Source of the DNA: Paracoccus sp. IB05
GTDB taxonomy: Bacteria; Pseudomonadota; Alphaproteobacteria; Rhodobacterales; Rhodobacteraceae
Direction: 5' to 3'
Length of the DNA stretch: 42,003 bases
NCBI RefSeq assembly: GCF_016405985.1
Contig: NZ_JAEFCF010000047.1
Span: forward strand, 1-42,003
Shown in pieces: positions 1 to 8,082 of this stretch; position 1 is the stretch's first letter; every line of letters begins with the position of its first letter. The notes below the pieces were generated by a model. That model saw only the letters and a list, made by a program, of their open reading frames with translations, ran no database searches and was not told the origin of the DNA. The position numbers and the translations under genes were made by a program.

Positions 1-1
1 A

Positions 2-112
2 ACCCCACAGAAAAATCGGCGGAAATCCCCCGTTCCAATCATGGGAACCGTTGATTCCAGTGAGCGGGCAATGAAACTGGAAATGATCAGCTTGCCGGAT
101 CCTGACTGCTAA
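2..112 (+). CDS. Possible C-terminal end of an upstream gene (partial)
   Basis: An open frame runs from the left edge to a TAA at 110-112, giving 37 codons with no in-frame stop. Possible internal ATG starts lie at 41 and 71. The residues match no family I recognise. The stop codon sits in the hairpin at 101-123, as is common where a gene ends in a terminator. The frame may be fortuitous. Confidence 0.2.
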   Translation, partial: TPQKNRRKSPVPIMGTVDSSERAMKLEMISLPDPDC

Positions 113-123
113 AAGCAGTCAGG
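101..123 (+). terminator. Perfect 10-bp hairpin, terminator-like
   Basis: CCTGACTGCT and AGCAGTCAGG form a perfect 10-bp stem around an AAA loop. No T-run follows, so it is either a Rho-assisted terminator or a transcript-stabilising hairpin. It separates whatever lies to the left from the glutaredoxin-MauE gene. Confidence 0.45.
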
Positions 124-181
124 GGCAGTGAGACAGCACGCGGAAGAAGTGGCTTCAGAAAAAGCGAAGCCTCCGGTCATA

Positions 182-955
182 ATGAGGAGCGAGCCATTGA
201 CCTCAAAACACCGACAGGCCGAGATCTACAGAATGGTGATGCCGGGTCACATCTGCCCATATGGCCTCAAATCGCTCGACCTGCTGAAACGCAATGGGTT
301 TTCCGTCAGGGACCATCATCTGACGAGCAAAGCAGAGACGGAAGCCTTCAAGGCAGAGCATGGCGTTAAGACAACGCCACAGACCTTCATTGACGGAAAA
401 CGTATTGGCGGACATGACGATCTTGTCGAATTTTTGGGTGGAACTACGGCCACCAAAGACACCGTCACCTACCAGCCGGTCATTGCACTTTTCGGGATGG
501 CAGCACTCATGGCACTGGCGGTCGGCTGGATCGCCGAGGGCCGCATTGTCCCGGTTCCTGCCATCGAGCGTTTTATCTCCACCGCCATGTGTCTTCTGGC
601 GCTGCAGAAGCTGAAAGATGTCGAGGGGTTCTCGACGATGTTCCTGAACTACGACCTGCTCGCGCAGCGATGGGTTCCTTATGCGTATATCTATGCCTAT
701 GCCGAAGCTCTCGCAGGTCTGCTGATGCTGGCAGGTATCATGATGTGGCTTTCCATTCCGCTTGCGCTCTTCATCGGAACGATTGGTGCCGTTTCCGTTT
801 TCAAGGCCGTTTATATCGACAAGCGCGAACTGAAATGCGCCTGTGTCGGCGGCGACAGCAATGTGCCATTGGGTTTCGTGTCGTTGACCGAAAACCTGAT
901 GATGATCGCCATGGCTGTGTGGATGCTGTCGAAAACCGGGATGGCGATGCCTTGA
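182..955 (+). CDS. Glutaredoxin-MauE fusion membrane protein
   Basis: The N-terminal ~85 residues are a glutaredoxin-type thioredoxin fold with the CPYG active site (MPGHICPYGLKS) and the TTPQTFIDGKRIGG segment, where the Pro is the cis-proline next to the redox site and GG belongs to the glutathione-binding region. The rest is a four-helix membrane domain of the MauE/DoxX type, with a CACVGG cysteine pair near the C-terminus. The expected role is electron transfer between cytoplasmic thiols and a membrane or periplasmic thiol partner. I chose the ATG at 182; a GTG at 128 would add 18 residues with no domain match. The CDF pump follows 135 bases downstream on the same strand, so a metal or redox-stress context is plausible. 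The fusion is known in proteobacteria, but its substrate is not evident here. Confidence 0.8.
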   Translation: MRSEPLTSKHRQAEIYRMVMPGHICPYGLKSLDLLKRNGFSVRDHHLTSKAETEAFKAEHGVKTTPQTFIDGKRIGGHDDLVEFLGGTTATKDTVTYQPVIALFGMAALMALAVGWIAEGRIVPVPAIERFISTAMCLLALQKLKDVEGFSTMFLNYDLLAQRWVPYAYIYAYAEALAGLLMLAGIMMWLSIPLALFIGTIGAVSVFKAVYIDKRELKCACVGGDSNVPLGFVSLTENLMMIAMAVWMLSKTGMAMP

Positions 956-1090
956 CCAGAATGCAGGCTCTTTCTCTGAAGGAGTTCTAAAAGAACCGTT
1001 TGTCCCGAAACGTCGCCACGTCTCCGGGCCAGAAGTAGATAAAACAGACAGAAATCGATCAGTGTTTCTGAGTCATCCAGAGGAACGAGC

Positions 1091-2005
1091 ATGGCAGCGC
1101 AACACGATGATGAAGACGGTCATGATCATGGCCAGACCGTAACCTCCGACAACGAACGCCGGATACGCTTCGTCTTCATCTTTACCGCAGGCTATGCGGT
1201 GGTTCAGGCCATCGGAGGCTGGCTGTCCGGGTCTCTTGCTCTCATTGCCGACTCTGGCCACATGGTTTCCGATGCGGCGGCTCTCCTCCTGGCCCTGATT
1301 GCCTATAGGGTTGCGCGACGGCCGGCCGATGGCACCCGGACTTATGGCTTCCATCGGGTGCGCGTCCTGGCGGCTCTGGCAAACGGGGCTACGCTCTTGC
1401 TGCTTGTTGCCTGGATCACCTGGGAGGCCATCCAGCGCTTCAACCAGCCGGTCGAGGTGCTGGCCGGACCAATGCTGATCGTTGCTACAATCGGGCTTCT
1501 GGTGAACCTTGCCGGTGCCTGGATCCTGTGGTCGGGCAACAAGGGCGATGGCAACCTGCGCGGCGCCCTGTTGCATGTGATCGGCGATCTTCTAGGTTCG
1601 GTTGGGGCCATCGCCGCTGCGATCGGCATTATGCTCACCGGCTGGTCCTTCCTTGATCCGCTGCTATCCGTTCTGGTTGCGGTGCTTGTCGTCAGGTCAG
1701 CATGGGCGCTGGTCTCGGACTCGATCCGCGTCTTGCTGCAGGCTGTCCCCAAAGGTCTGGATGCAAGAGCGGCAGAGTTGGCGCTGGCAGAACTCGATGA
1801 AGTTGACGAAGCCGCGCATTTTCATGCGTGGACACTCACCGACGACACCGTCGTTGCTACGGTGCATGTCACTCCGGCTACAGGAGCAGACACTCTTTCT
1901 TTGCCTCGGATTGTCGCAGACTCGCTCAAGAAGAAATATGATATTGATCATGTAACTGTGCAGGTGGACCCGCCGGGCGAACTTTGGCGGGGTGAAAACC
2001 TGTAG
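1091..2005 (+). CDS. Cation diffusion facilitator (CDF) metal efflux protein
   Basis: A 304-aa CDF family protein (CzcD/ZitB/DmeF type) that exchanges protons for Zn2+, Cd2+, Co2+ or similar ions across the inner membrane. The N-terminus is His/Asp rich (HDDEDGHDHGQ), typical of a cytoplasmic metal-gathering tail. Helix 2 carries the transport-site HxxxD-type pattern in LIADSGHMVSDAAAL, and a second one appears as HVIGDLLGS in helix 5. Six membrane segments are followed by a ~90-aa cytoplasmic domain with HFHAWTLTDDTVVATVHV, the usual CDF C-terminal ferredoxin-like fold. Start: ATG at 1091 behind GAGGAACG. The exact metal cannot be read from the sequence. Confidence 0.9.
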   Translation: MAAQHDDEDGHDHGQTVTSDNERRIRFVFIFTAGYAVVQAIGGWLSGSLALIADSGHMVSDAAALLLALIAYRVARRPADGTRTYGFHRVRVLAALANGATLLLLVAWITWEAIQRFNQPVEVLAGPMLIVATIGLLVNLAGAWILWSGNKGDGNLRGALLHVIGDLLGSVGAIAAAIGIMLTGWSFLDPLLSVLVAVLVVRSAWALVSDSIRVLLQAVPKGLDARAAELALAELDEVDEAAHFHAWTLTDDTVVATVHVTPATGADTLSLPRIVADSLKKKYDIDHVTVQVDPPGELWRGENL

Positions 2006-2514
2006 AAATAAGTGCCAACCATTTTGCGGCAGTTGTGGCTGGCTTCTGATCGAGAAACGGGGCCGTAACCTCGCTTGGGAGGGCCTAGAGGTGGCCCTCT
2101 CAACTTGGAGCAGTTCGCGCGTCTTTTGTTCAATTGCCGTCGAAACGGCGGCTGGCCGATCGAGAGCTCCGCCTGTCGTCACTAACTAGTCCGGCTAAAC
2201 TATCCCACGCTCCCATGGCCTGCCGCGAGATTCAGCCCTCCTGTCTGCCTTGGAACAGTGCGCCAGCAACTCAGTGGGGTGATATCCATCCTCGAGCAGC
2301 GAAGCGGCTTCGCGAACCATAGCGATTGGCTGGACCATAGCGCAGGCCATCCTCTTCGAAATACGCCAGAGAGCCCAAAAGCCAGGCTCGATGCCAACGC
2401 GACTGCGCGAACAGCTTTCGCAGCCAGCGCGGAAAGACATAGCCCGTATAGCCTGAAAGGTAGAGGTGCAGTAGTACCTCTCCTGCCAACTGTTCAGTGC
2501 CGGTTGGATAAATC
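2006..2514. other. 509-base stretch without a supportable gene
   Basis: Short open frames on both strands match nothing I recognise. On the minus strand, two neighbouring frames (about 2195-2440 and 2271-2515) read like pieces of one decayed protein, but no family could be named. A GAGGGCC/GGCCCTC stem at 2079-2099 with a 7-nt loop lies just after the CDF gene and may be a weak terminator. Confidence 0.4.
2079..2099 (+). terminator. Weak terminator-like hairpin after the CDF gene
   Basis: GAGGGCC (2079-2085) pairs with GGCCCTC (2093-2099) across a 7-nt loop, about 75 bases past the CDF stop codon. There is no T-run, so confidence is low. Confidence 0.3.
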
Positions 2515-2856
2515 CTATGCATCCTTGCCGGTCGGCACGACAGCAAACCGGTCGGCCGCGAGCGAAGTCTCATAGACGGTCTGCCCGTCTTTCTCATAGT
2601 TACTTTCCGCGATCCGTCCCCGGACATGCACCAGATCACCGGGCTTCAGGTTTTCCTTCAGCCAGGCAAAACCTGTGGTGCTACGTTCAAAGAGAGTGAC
2701 GGTGTTCCAGTCGGTGCGCTCGCGCAACTCGCCGCTGTCCTTGTCGCGCCAGCTGTCGGTGGCCGCGATGCTGACCTTCAGCACCTTGCCGCCTCCGAGT
2801 TCGGTCCGGCGCCCCACATAGCCCTGAATCTGGAATTCGGCATGGGTGTACAACAT
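2515..2856 (-). CDS. ssb: Plasmid-type single-stranded DNA-binding protein
   Basis: A 113-aa OB-fold protein of the SSB/PriB-like family. It begins MLYTHAEFQIQGYVG, with conserved features KVSIAATDSWRD, RTDWNTVTLFER and the GDLVHVRGRI strand. It would coat single-stranded DNA during conjugative transfer or replication. It ends shortly after the OB fold (TGKDA) and lacks the acidic DDDIPF-type tip that housekeeping SSBs use to recruit partners. Start: ATG at 2856 behind AGGAG; a longer frame to 2898 lacks a good ribosome site. It is the last gene of the virB operon, 53 bases after virB6. Confidence 0.85.
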   Translation of the reverse strand: MLYTHAEFQIQGYVGRRTELGGGKVLKVSIAATDSWRDKDSGELRERTDWNTVTLFERSTTGFAWLKENLKPGDLVHVRGRIAESNYEKDGQTVYETSLAADRFAVVPTGKDA

Positions 2857-2909
2857 CTCTGTTCTCCTCGTTACGATACTGATTTCAAAGGCTCGCACCG
2901 CGGGCGGTT

Positions 2910-3935
2910 CTATTTCCCGAGACGGCGGGCCCTTTCGGCAACCCGCACGATCTGACCACCAGCGGCCATGGCGGCGGTTTTCACGGCGGGGGCGTTTTGG
3001 GCGATCTGGCGGCCAACCATCTCTCCGGTGCTGAGACTGCCCGTCCTCTCGCGCGCTCGGACGCCCGGGGTGTTCATCATCCCGCGTGTCATCGCGGCGG
3101 TGCCCGCTGCCACCGCCGGCGCAGCAACCACCATGAAATTCCCCGAAAGCCCACGCACGATCAGAGGCGTCGCAGCGACAAAGCCCTTGGCGAGGAAGAC
3201 GATGACGAAAAAAGGCACCAGCGATCCGATATTGGTCGCCGAAGCCGGATCTCCCATCTGCGTGAGCAGCGCGTTCGCCATCCCAACCACAGTCGAGAAC
3301 ATTGCGGCGATCACAACCGGATAGAAGGCATAGCTGACAGTGGTCGAGACCCAGCGATGGAAGAAGTCCTTCGTCGCGTCAAACAGCGACAGCGCGATCA
3401 TCACCGGCGCGAGGCCCAGCATCAGCGAGAGCATCATTTTGGCGAAGATCAGCACGATCCCGGTCATAAAGCCGAGCAGGCTCAGAAGGATCAGCCCGAT
3501 GCCACTCAGGATCGCGCCGGCCATCCAACCGAGATTGTTGCCGATCGCGTTCAGATAGCCGGTGAACTGTTCGATCAGATTGTCGAACTCCGCCGCAAAA
3601 TGCGTTGCGCCTGCGCCACCACCGCCAACCGAGGCAACCAGCGCACCCGCAATGTAATCCAGACCGCCGATCACCGCATTGGCAACAGCGTTGAAATGGG
3701 TCCAGTTGAAGGCAAAAAAGCCGATCAGGGTCAGCTTCAGCAGGTACCAGAAGAAAGTGGCCCCATCCATGCTGCGATACTGGAAGGCCATGTTGATACA
3801 GAGCCCGATCAGGGACAGGGTCACCATCAGCAGGGTGATCGTGCCGATATTGCCCGCCACCGCCCCGAACTGCGATTCCGCAGCAGAGGCGAGAAAGCTA
3901 TCGGCGGAACCGACCATCCAGCTGACGACGCCCAT
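2910..3935 (-). CDS. virB6: VirB6/TrbL inner-membrane channel protein
   Basis: A 341-aa polytopic membrane protein of the VirB6/TrbL family, part of the inner-membrane complex of the conjugation machine. Hydrophobic segments include TITLLMVTLSLIGLCINMAF, LKLTLIGFFAFNWTHF, a large glycine-rich periplasmic loop (VASVGGGGAGATHF), then a run of helices rich in Ile, Leu and Phe. The C-terminal ~70 residues are soluble and basic, with RARERTGSLSTGEMVGRQ. The start codon overlaps the stop of the preceding secreted-protein gene by one base (TAATG), so translation is probably coupled. Length and helix pattern fit VirB6. Confidence 0.85.
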   Translation of the reverse strand: MGVVSWMVGSADSFLASAAESQFGAVAGNIGTITLLMVTLSLIGLCINMAFQYRSMDGATFFWYLLKLTLIGFFAFNWTHFNAVANAVIGGLDYIAGALVASVGGGGAGATHFAAEFDNLIEQFTGYLNAIGNNLGWMAGAILSGIGLILLSLLGFMTGIVLIFAKMMLSLMLGLAPVMIALSLFDATKDFFHRWVSTTVSYAFYPVVIAAMFSTVVGMANALLTQMGDPASATNIGSLVPFFVIVFLAKGFVAATPLIVRGLSGNFMVVAAPAVAAGTAAMTRGMMNTPGVRARERTGSLSTGEMVGRQIAQNAPAVKTAAMAAGGQIVRVAERARRLGK

Positions 3936-4348
3936 TACCAGTTGCCCTGGGCTTCGCAGATCGCCTGGACAGCATGGCGCAGATCATTGGTCTGCCGTCG
4001 GAGGGCGCGTTGCGTTTGCGTGTGCTCCGGCGCAGAAATGTCTGCGAACCGCTCGGTGTATTCGGCGGCGGCGGCCGCCCAGTCCGGGAACCGGATTTCA
4101 CAGGAGCAATCCTCGCTCTGCACAATGGCCTCCCAGGAGCGCAGCTCATAGAGGCCCATCAGGGTCAGGGCTTTGTATGCCTCGCGCGGATTGACCTCTT
4201 CGACCCAGATCGGTCGCGCGGGCCGGTCATTGCAGATCCGGTATCGCTGCGGCTCCATCGTCACCGTCAGATCATTGGTGATCGGAGTCTGGGCGAGCGC
4301 CGGAAGCGCGGTGGCCGCGAAGACAGCGGCAATGCAAAGATTGCGCAT
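3935..4348 (-). CDS. Secreted protein of unknown function in the virB operon
   Basis: A 137-aa protein with a clear signal peptide (MRNLCIAAVFAATALPALA, cleavage before Q). The mature part has cysteines in RICNDRP, EDCSCEI and AICEAQ, consistent with periplasmic disulfides. I do not recognise a named family. The start at 4348 sits 8 bases after AAAGGGA; an ATG 18 bases upstream would weaken the signal peptide. It lies between virB11 and virB6, where P-type operons commonly carry no gene or an entry-exclusion/lipoprotein gene, so an accessory role in the pilus or channel, or in entry exclusion, is possible but unproven. Confidence 0.65.
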   Translation of the reverse strand: MRNLCIAAVFAATALPALAQTPITNDLTVTMEPQRYRICNDRPARPIWVEEVNPREAYKALTLMGLYELRSWEAIVQSEDCSCEIRFPDWAAAAAEYTERFADISAPEHTQTQRALRRQTNDLRHAVQAICEAQGNW

Positions 4349-4362
4349 GGGATTCCCTTTCA

Positions 4363-5367
4363 TCATTCGGCGACAAGGCGGGTTCGGGTGGCTGCCTCGC
4401 CCGTGCCGGGCAGGTAGAATTCGGTGATGCCGCGCGCGCCTTCATGGCGGCCTGCCTGGATGATCACGTCGATCGAGCCCTCGATATAGGTGATCATATC
4501 GGCATAGGTCATCGGCAGGTCGGTCTTCAGGGCAGCAATGGCAAGGCGGCGGACCGCGAGCTGCGGGGTCTCGGCATGAAGGGTGGTGAGCGATCCACCA
4601 TGGCCGGTGTTGATCGCCTCGAGGAAGGTGAGGGCCTCCTTGCCGCGCACCTCGCCCAGCACGATCCGGTCGGGCCGCATCCGCAGGGTCGAGGTCAGCA
4701 GGGCATCGGCACTGCGCATCTCTGACTCCCGGTCCGAGATCAGCGTCACCACATTCGGCTGCTCGGGCCGCAGTTCGGCCGCCTCCTCGATGGTCAGAAT
4801 GCGCTCTTCGACTGGAACAAGGGAGAGGATCTTGCGGGCCGCGACGGTCTTACCGGTCGAGGTGCCGCCCGAGACGATCATGTTGAGTTTATTCTCGACG
4901 CAGAACCGCAGCGACGCTTCGATATCGCCCGAGGCGACGACCGTGCGCAGCGCGAGATTGCGTTCCTTGCGCAACCCCTCAAGGCTTCGTTCACGCCCGT
5001 AGAGAAACCCGAAACTGATCTTGTCCAGGGGCAGGGAGGAGAAGAAGCGCAGCGAAATGGAAAATCCACCCTCGACCGCTGGCGGCTGGATCACCTGCGC
5101 CCGGATCGGCCGGTCGCCCCAGGTGATGCTGACCGAGACGATGGGCTTGCGGGCGCTGAGCGTGGTGTTCGCAGCCGAGGCGATCTGATTGCCGAGGTCG
5201 CGGATTTCCGTGAGCGAGAGCGGGCGCCCGAGATCCCGCATAAAATGATCGCCCTGGAACTCGCCCCAGATCCTTCCATCGGGGTTGATGCAGATCTCGA
5301 TCAGATCCGGGCGGCGGATCGCGTCGCCGAGGCGGGCGAGGGAGGCTTCAAGATAACTTGCCGCCAT
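4363..5367 (-). CDS. virB11: VirB11 traffic ATPase
   Basis: A 334-aa hexameric ATPase of the VirB11/PulE family that works at the cytoplasmic face and switches the machine between pilus assembly and DNA transfer. Walker A is GGTSTGKT (residues 167-174). The Asp-box region is LTIEEAAELRPEQPNVV, Walker B is RIVLGEVRGKEA (234-245), and the His-box is GHGGSLTTLHA (255-265). All diagnostic elements are intact. The ATG overlaps the virB10 stop by one base (TGATG). Confidence 0.95.
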   Translation of the reverse strand: MAASYLEASLARLGDAIRRPDLIEICINPDGRIWGEFQGDHFMRDLGRPLSLTEIRDLGNQIASAANTTLSARKPIVSVSITWGDRPIRAQVIQPPAVEGGFSISLRFFSSLPLDKISFGFLYGRERSLEGLRKERNLALRTVVASGDIEASLRFCVENKLNMIVSGGTSTGKTVAARKILSLVPVEERILTIEEAAELRPEQPNVVTLISDRESEMRSADALLTSTLRMRPDRIVLGEVRGKEALTFLEAINTGHGGSLTTLHAETPQLAVRRLAIAALKTDLPMTYADMITYIEGSIDVIIQAGRHEGARGITEFYLPGTGEAATRTRLVAE

Positions 5368-6680
5368 CAGAGGATCTCCAGATCGTGGTCGACCATGACG
5401 GTAATGCGGGTGCCCTGCGGCACGCGGATCACCGGGCGGATCGACAGGTAGTCCTGCATGACGCTGCGGCTGGCATCGCGCAGATCGCCCGCAACATCGC
5501 TCGCAGCTTCCGATGTGGTCTCGCCGTCGATACTGGCCGCTGCCGCTGCGGGCACCGCTCCGATCAGAGAAATCAGCGCCGCCGAGCCGAAGCGCTGGCC
5601 AAAGCGGGTGTCGACATCGCCGGTGACACCGGAGCGCCCGAGTTCGTCCCCGCCGAATGCGCTGATCGCAACCGTCTGGTTGTCGGGAAGAATGATGCGG
5701 TCCCAGCCGACCATGACACGGGACTGCGCCAGCGAGACCTCGGAGCGGTAGCGCCCGATCAGTTGCGCGCCGCGCGGGATCAGCACACGGGTGCCGTCAA
5801 AGGAATGCACGTCCTCGGAGACCACGGCGCGGATCACGCCCGGCAGGGTGCTGTCCATCGCAGTCTCCAGCACGGCCTGGATCATCGTACCCTGCACGAC
5901 GGTATGGCCTGGATTCACGATCAACTCGGCACGGGTCACCGGCGCAGGCGCTGCGCCGCCGCGGACAAAGGCCTCATCGGGGCTGAGACGAGCGGCTTCG
6001 ACTGCCGTTTCGCCTTCAGCCCCGCCGCCCATCCCGGACCAGGCCAGCATGGGCGAATTCACCCGCGCTTCGCGTGCGGCAGCCTCCGCGGCGCGACGAC
6101 GTTCCAGCTCGGCAAGTCGCGCATCTTCCTCGCCCTCTCCCTGCGGTCCGAGGCGTGCGATTTCCAGATCCATGCGGATCCGCTCCAGCTCGCGATCCCG
6201 CTCGACCAGTTGGCGCTCTAGGGCGGCGCGTGCCTCCGCTGAGCTCGCTTCCAGTGCCGCCATCTGTGCCGTCAGATCGGTGATTGCCGCCTGCGCTCCA
6301 GGATCCCCGGTCTCTACCGGGCGTGCACGAAGCTCCTCGAGTTCGCTCTGAAGTCGGGCAAGGGCTTCGCGCAATTCGAGTTCGGCAGCACTTGGCCCTT
6401 CCGGAACCGGGGCAGGGGCGGGCGCAGGTTCCGGGGCCGGCGTTCGCGGGAACTCTCCAAAGCCCGAACCCGCCGTCTGGAATTCTTCAGCGGCAGCAGT
6501 CGGCATACTGGGTTCTGACTTTGGCTGCATCAGCATCCAGCCCAGACCACCGACGGTCAGGATGGCGACACTGCCCAGAAGAGCCGTGAAGAGGGAAGGG
6601 CGGGCGCGGGCTTTGCGTTTGCCGGTTGACGCTTCGATGGCTGCAAGGCGGGCGGAGAGATCGTCGGGCTCGCTGCTCAT
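5367..6680 (-). CDS. virB10: VirB10/TrbI energy-sensing channel protein
   Basis: A 437-aa VirB10 family protein spanning both membranes. It has a cytoplasmic N-terminus (1-29) and one membrane helix (about 30-51). A proline-rich periplasmic stretch (PAPEPAPAPAPVPEG) is followed by a long coiled coil with many Glu/Arg heptads (about 105-195). The C-terminal TrbI domain carries the outer-membrane barrel and antenna region (GTMIQAVLETAMDSTLPG, IPRGAQLIGRY, IRVPQGTRITVMVDHDLE). It overlaps virB9 by the 4-base ATGA. The coiled coil is long compared with Agrobacterium VirB10. Confidence 0.93.
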   Translation of the reverse strand: MSSEPDDLSARLAAIEASTGKRKARARPSLFTALLGSVAILTVGGLGWMLMQPKSEPSMPTAAAEEFQTAGSGFGEFPRTPAPEPAPAPAPVPEGPSAAELELREALARLQSELEELRARPVETGDPGAQAAITDLTAQMAALEASSAEARAALERQLVERDRELERIRMDLEIARLGPQGEGEEDARLAELERRRAAEAAAREARVNSPMLAWSGMGGGAEGETAVEAARLSPDEAFVRGGAAPAPVTRAELIVNPGHTVVQGTMIQAVLETAMDSTLPGVIRAVVSEDVHSFDGTRVLIPRGAQLIGRYRSEVSLAQSRVMVGWDRIILPDNQTVAISAFGGDELGRSGVTGDVDTRFGQRFGSAALISLIGAVPAAAAASIDGETTSEAASDVAGDLRDASRSVMQDYLSIRPVIRVPQGTRITVMVDHDLEIL

Positions 6681-7417
6681 GACGCGGCTCCGTTCTCGGC
6701 ATCCGACATGTCCTGGATGCAGATCACTTCCTCACCGAGACGCAGCACCCATTGGCGGTGGACTCCGGAGACGCGGATCACGCCTTCGTCCTGCGCCACC
6801 GAATTTACCGTGCGCTCGCGGCCGCCCGTCCAGCGGAAGATCGCCGGGATCGGCGTGTTCCGCGGGAAGCGGAAGTAGGTGAAGGTGCCGTCATCCCAGA
6901 CTGCGGTCGGCGTAAACTCGGTCTGGCTGCTGGCCGCATAGTTGCTGTTCGGCGCGCCGGCAGCCACGGCATTCGCCACTGGCGTGGTGCTGTCCGGATA
7001 GCGGAACTGAACGACATAATGCGGGGTCTCGCGCACCTCGACCACGTGGAAATAATAGGAGCGCCGGTTGGTGTAGACGGTGATATTGGTCGCCACCCCG
7101 GAGGCCACCGGCTTGATGGCAAAGGCCCGGCCGCCCGGAACACCGTCAAACTGGAACCCGGCGGTGTCGCCGGCAATGATCGAGCGGATGGACTCGCCCT
7201 CGCCGAACTCGACCGAAGTGACCCGGGTCAGGTTGGTGACCACCCGGTAGACCTGACCCTCGGTCCAAGTGGCAATCCGCACCCGACGGTCATGACCACC
7301 CGGGCGCGGCGTGGTTTCCGCGAGAGCGGGAAAGGCAGCCATGGCAATGAGTGCCGCGGCCAGAAGCCGGGAAGGCGAGGTGAGGCGGGGCAGGGCGCTT
7401 GGCCTGAAGCGGTTCAT
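6677..7417 (-). CDS. virB9: VirB9/TrbG outer-membrane complex protein
   Basis: A 246-aa secreted protein with signal peptide LLAAALIAMAAFPALAE. The mature N-domain contains GQVYRVVTNLTRVTSVEFGE and FAIKPV, and the C-domain has WDDGTFTYFRFPRNTPIPAIF and DEGVIRVSGVHRQWVLRLGEEVICI, the classic VirB9/TrbG/CagX pattern. It forms the outer-membrane core with VirB10 and a VirB7 lipoprotein. It overlaps virB8 by ATGA, supporting co-translation. Confidence 0.93.
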   Translation of the reverse strand: MNRFRPSALPRLTSPSRLLAAALIAMAAFPALAETTPRPGGHDRRVRIATWTEGQVYRVVTNLTRVTSVEFGEGESIRSIIAGDTAGFQFDGVPGGRAFAIKPVASGVATNITVYTNRRSYYFHVVEVRETPHYVVQFRYPDSTTPVANAVAAGAPNSNYAASSQTEFTPTAVWDDGTFTYFRFPRNTPIPAIFRWTGGRERTVNSVAQDEGVIRVSGVHRQWVLRLGEEVICIQDMSDAENGAAS

Positions 7418-8082
7418 TCCGACCGGTCCGATCTGATGGCATATTGGGTCACGGTGAAGCCGAAGGGGTTCTGCCAGACATCATCGATGCTGCGTGCCCG
7501 CTCGGGCCGGAACTCGAACATCAGCGTTGCGGTGAAGAGGCCGACCTGACCGCCCTGCGGGCTCGTCAGACGTTTGCGCAGCCGGATCTGCGCCCGGTTC
7601 TCGCCGATCAGGGTGATGCTGGCGATCTCGACTGCCATCTCAGCAGTGGGCCCATAGCGCGTCGGTGGGAAACTCTCCTGCCCGCTGGTCCACATCGCCC
7701 GCATGCCGGCTTCGGCCGCACCCGCCGATTGCGCCAGAACCCGGTTCACCCGCAGATCATTGTCGAGCTGGTTGTAGGTCTCTCGATCCAGAATGTAGCG
7801 GTAGATCTGGGACTCGATCACCGCCGGGCGCTCGGATAGCCGCACGGCCTGCACCGTGGCATTGGGCAGGGCGAGGCCGCTTTCCGGATCATAGGGCACA
7901 ACGACAGGCAGCGGGGGTTCCACAAAGATCGCGACAGCGGCGGCCGCCAGACAGCCGAGAACCCCAAAGCCCGCGCCCGCGATCCCGATGACCCGCCACT
8001 GCCGTTCCCGGCGCAGAGCACCATAAACTAGCTCTTCCTCGACCACATCCCGGATGCTCATCGTCGGATCCGCCGCGCTCAC
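7414..8082 (-). CDS. virB8: VirB8 inner-membrane assembly factor
   Basis: A bitopic VirB8 family protein. A short cytoplasmic tail is followed by a single membrane helix (VIGIAGAGFGVLGCLAAAAV) and a periplasmic NTF2-like domain with YDPESGLAL, QIYRYILDRETYNQLDNDLR and IRLRKRL. I chose the GTG at 8082, whose codon overlaps the upstream virB5 stop (GTGA); an ATG at 8061 (MSIRDVVEEE) is the alternative. A longer frame to 8193 is only read-through into virB5 and has no homology. Confidence 0.9.
   Translation of the reverse strand: MSAADPTMSIRDVVEEELVYGALRRERQWRVIGIAGAGFGVLGCLAAAAVAIFVEPPLPVVVPYDPESGLALPNATVQAVRLSERPAVIESQIYRYILDRETYNQLDNDLRVNRVLAQSAGAAEAGMRAMWTSGQESFPPTRYGPTAEMAVEIASITLIGENRAQIRLRKRLTSPQGGQVGLFTATLMFEFRPERARSIDDVWQNPFGFTVTQYAIRSDRSE

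Noticed and set aside
2195-2515. Adjacent minus-strand frames considered as a frameshifted pseudogene
   Set aside because: The pieces look protein-like in places, but no family could be named, so a pseudogene call would be a guess.
2997-4151. A 384-codon open frame on the plus strand opposite virB6
   Set aside because: Low-complexity, His/Arg/Gln-rich translation antisense to a well-supported gene; a shadow of codon bias.
5358-6221. A 287-codon plus-strand frame opposite virB10 and virB11
   Set aside because: No homology and fully antisense to two convincing T4SS genes.
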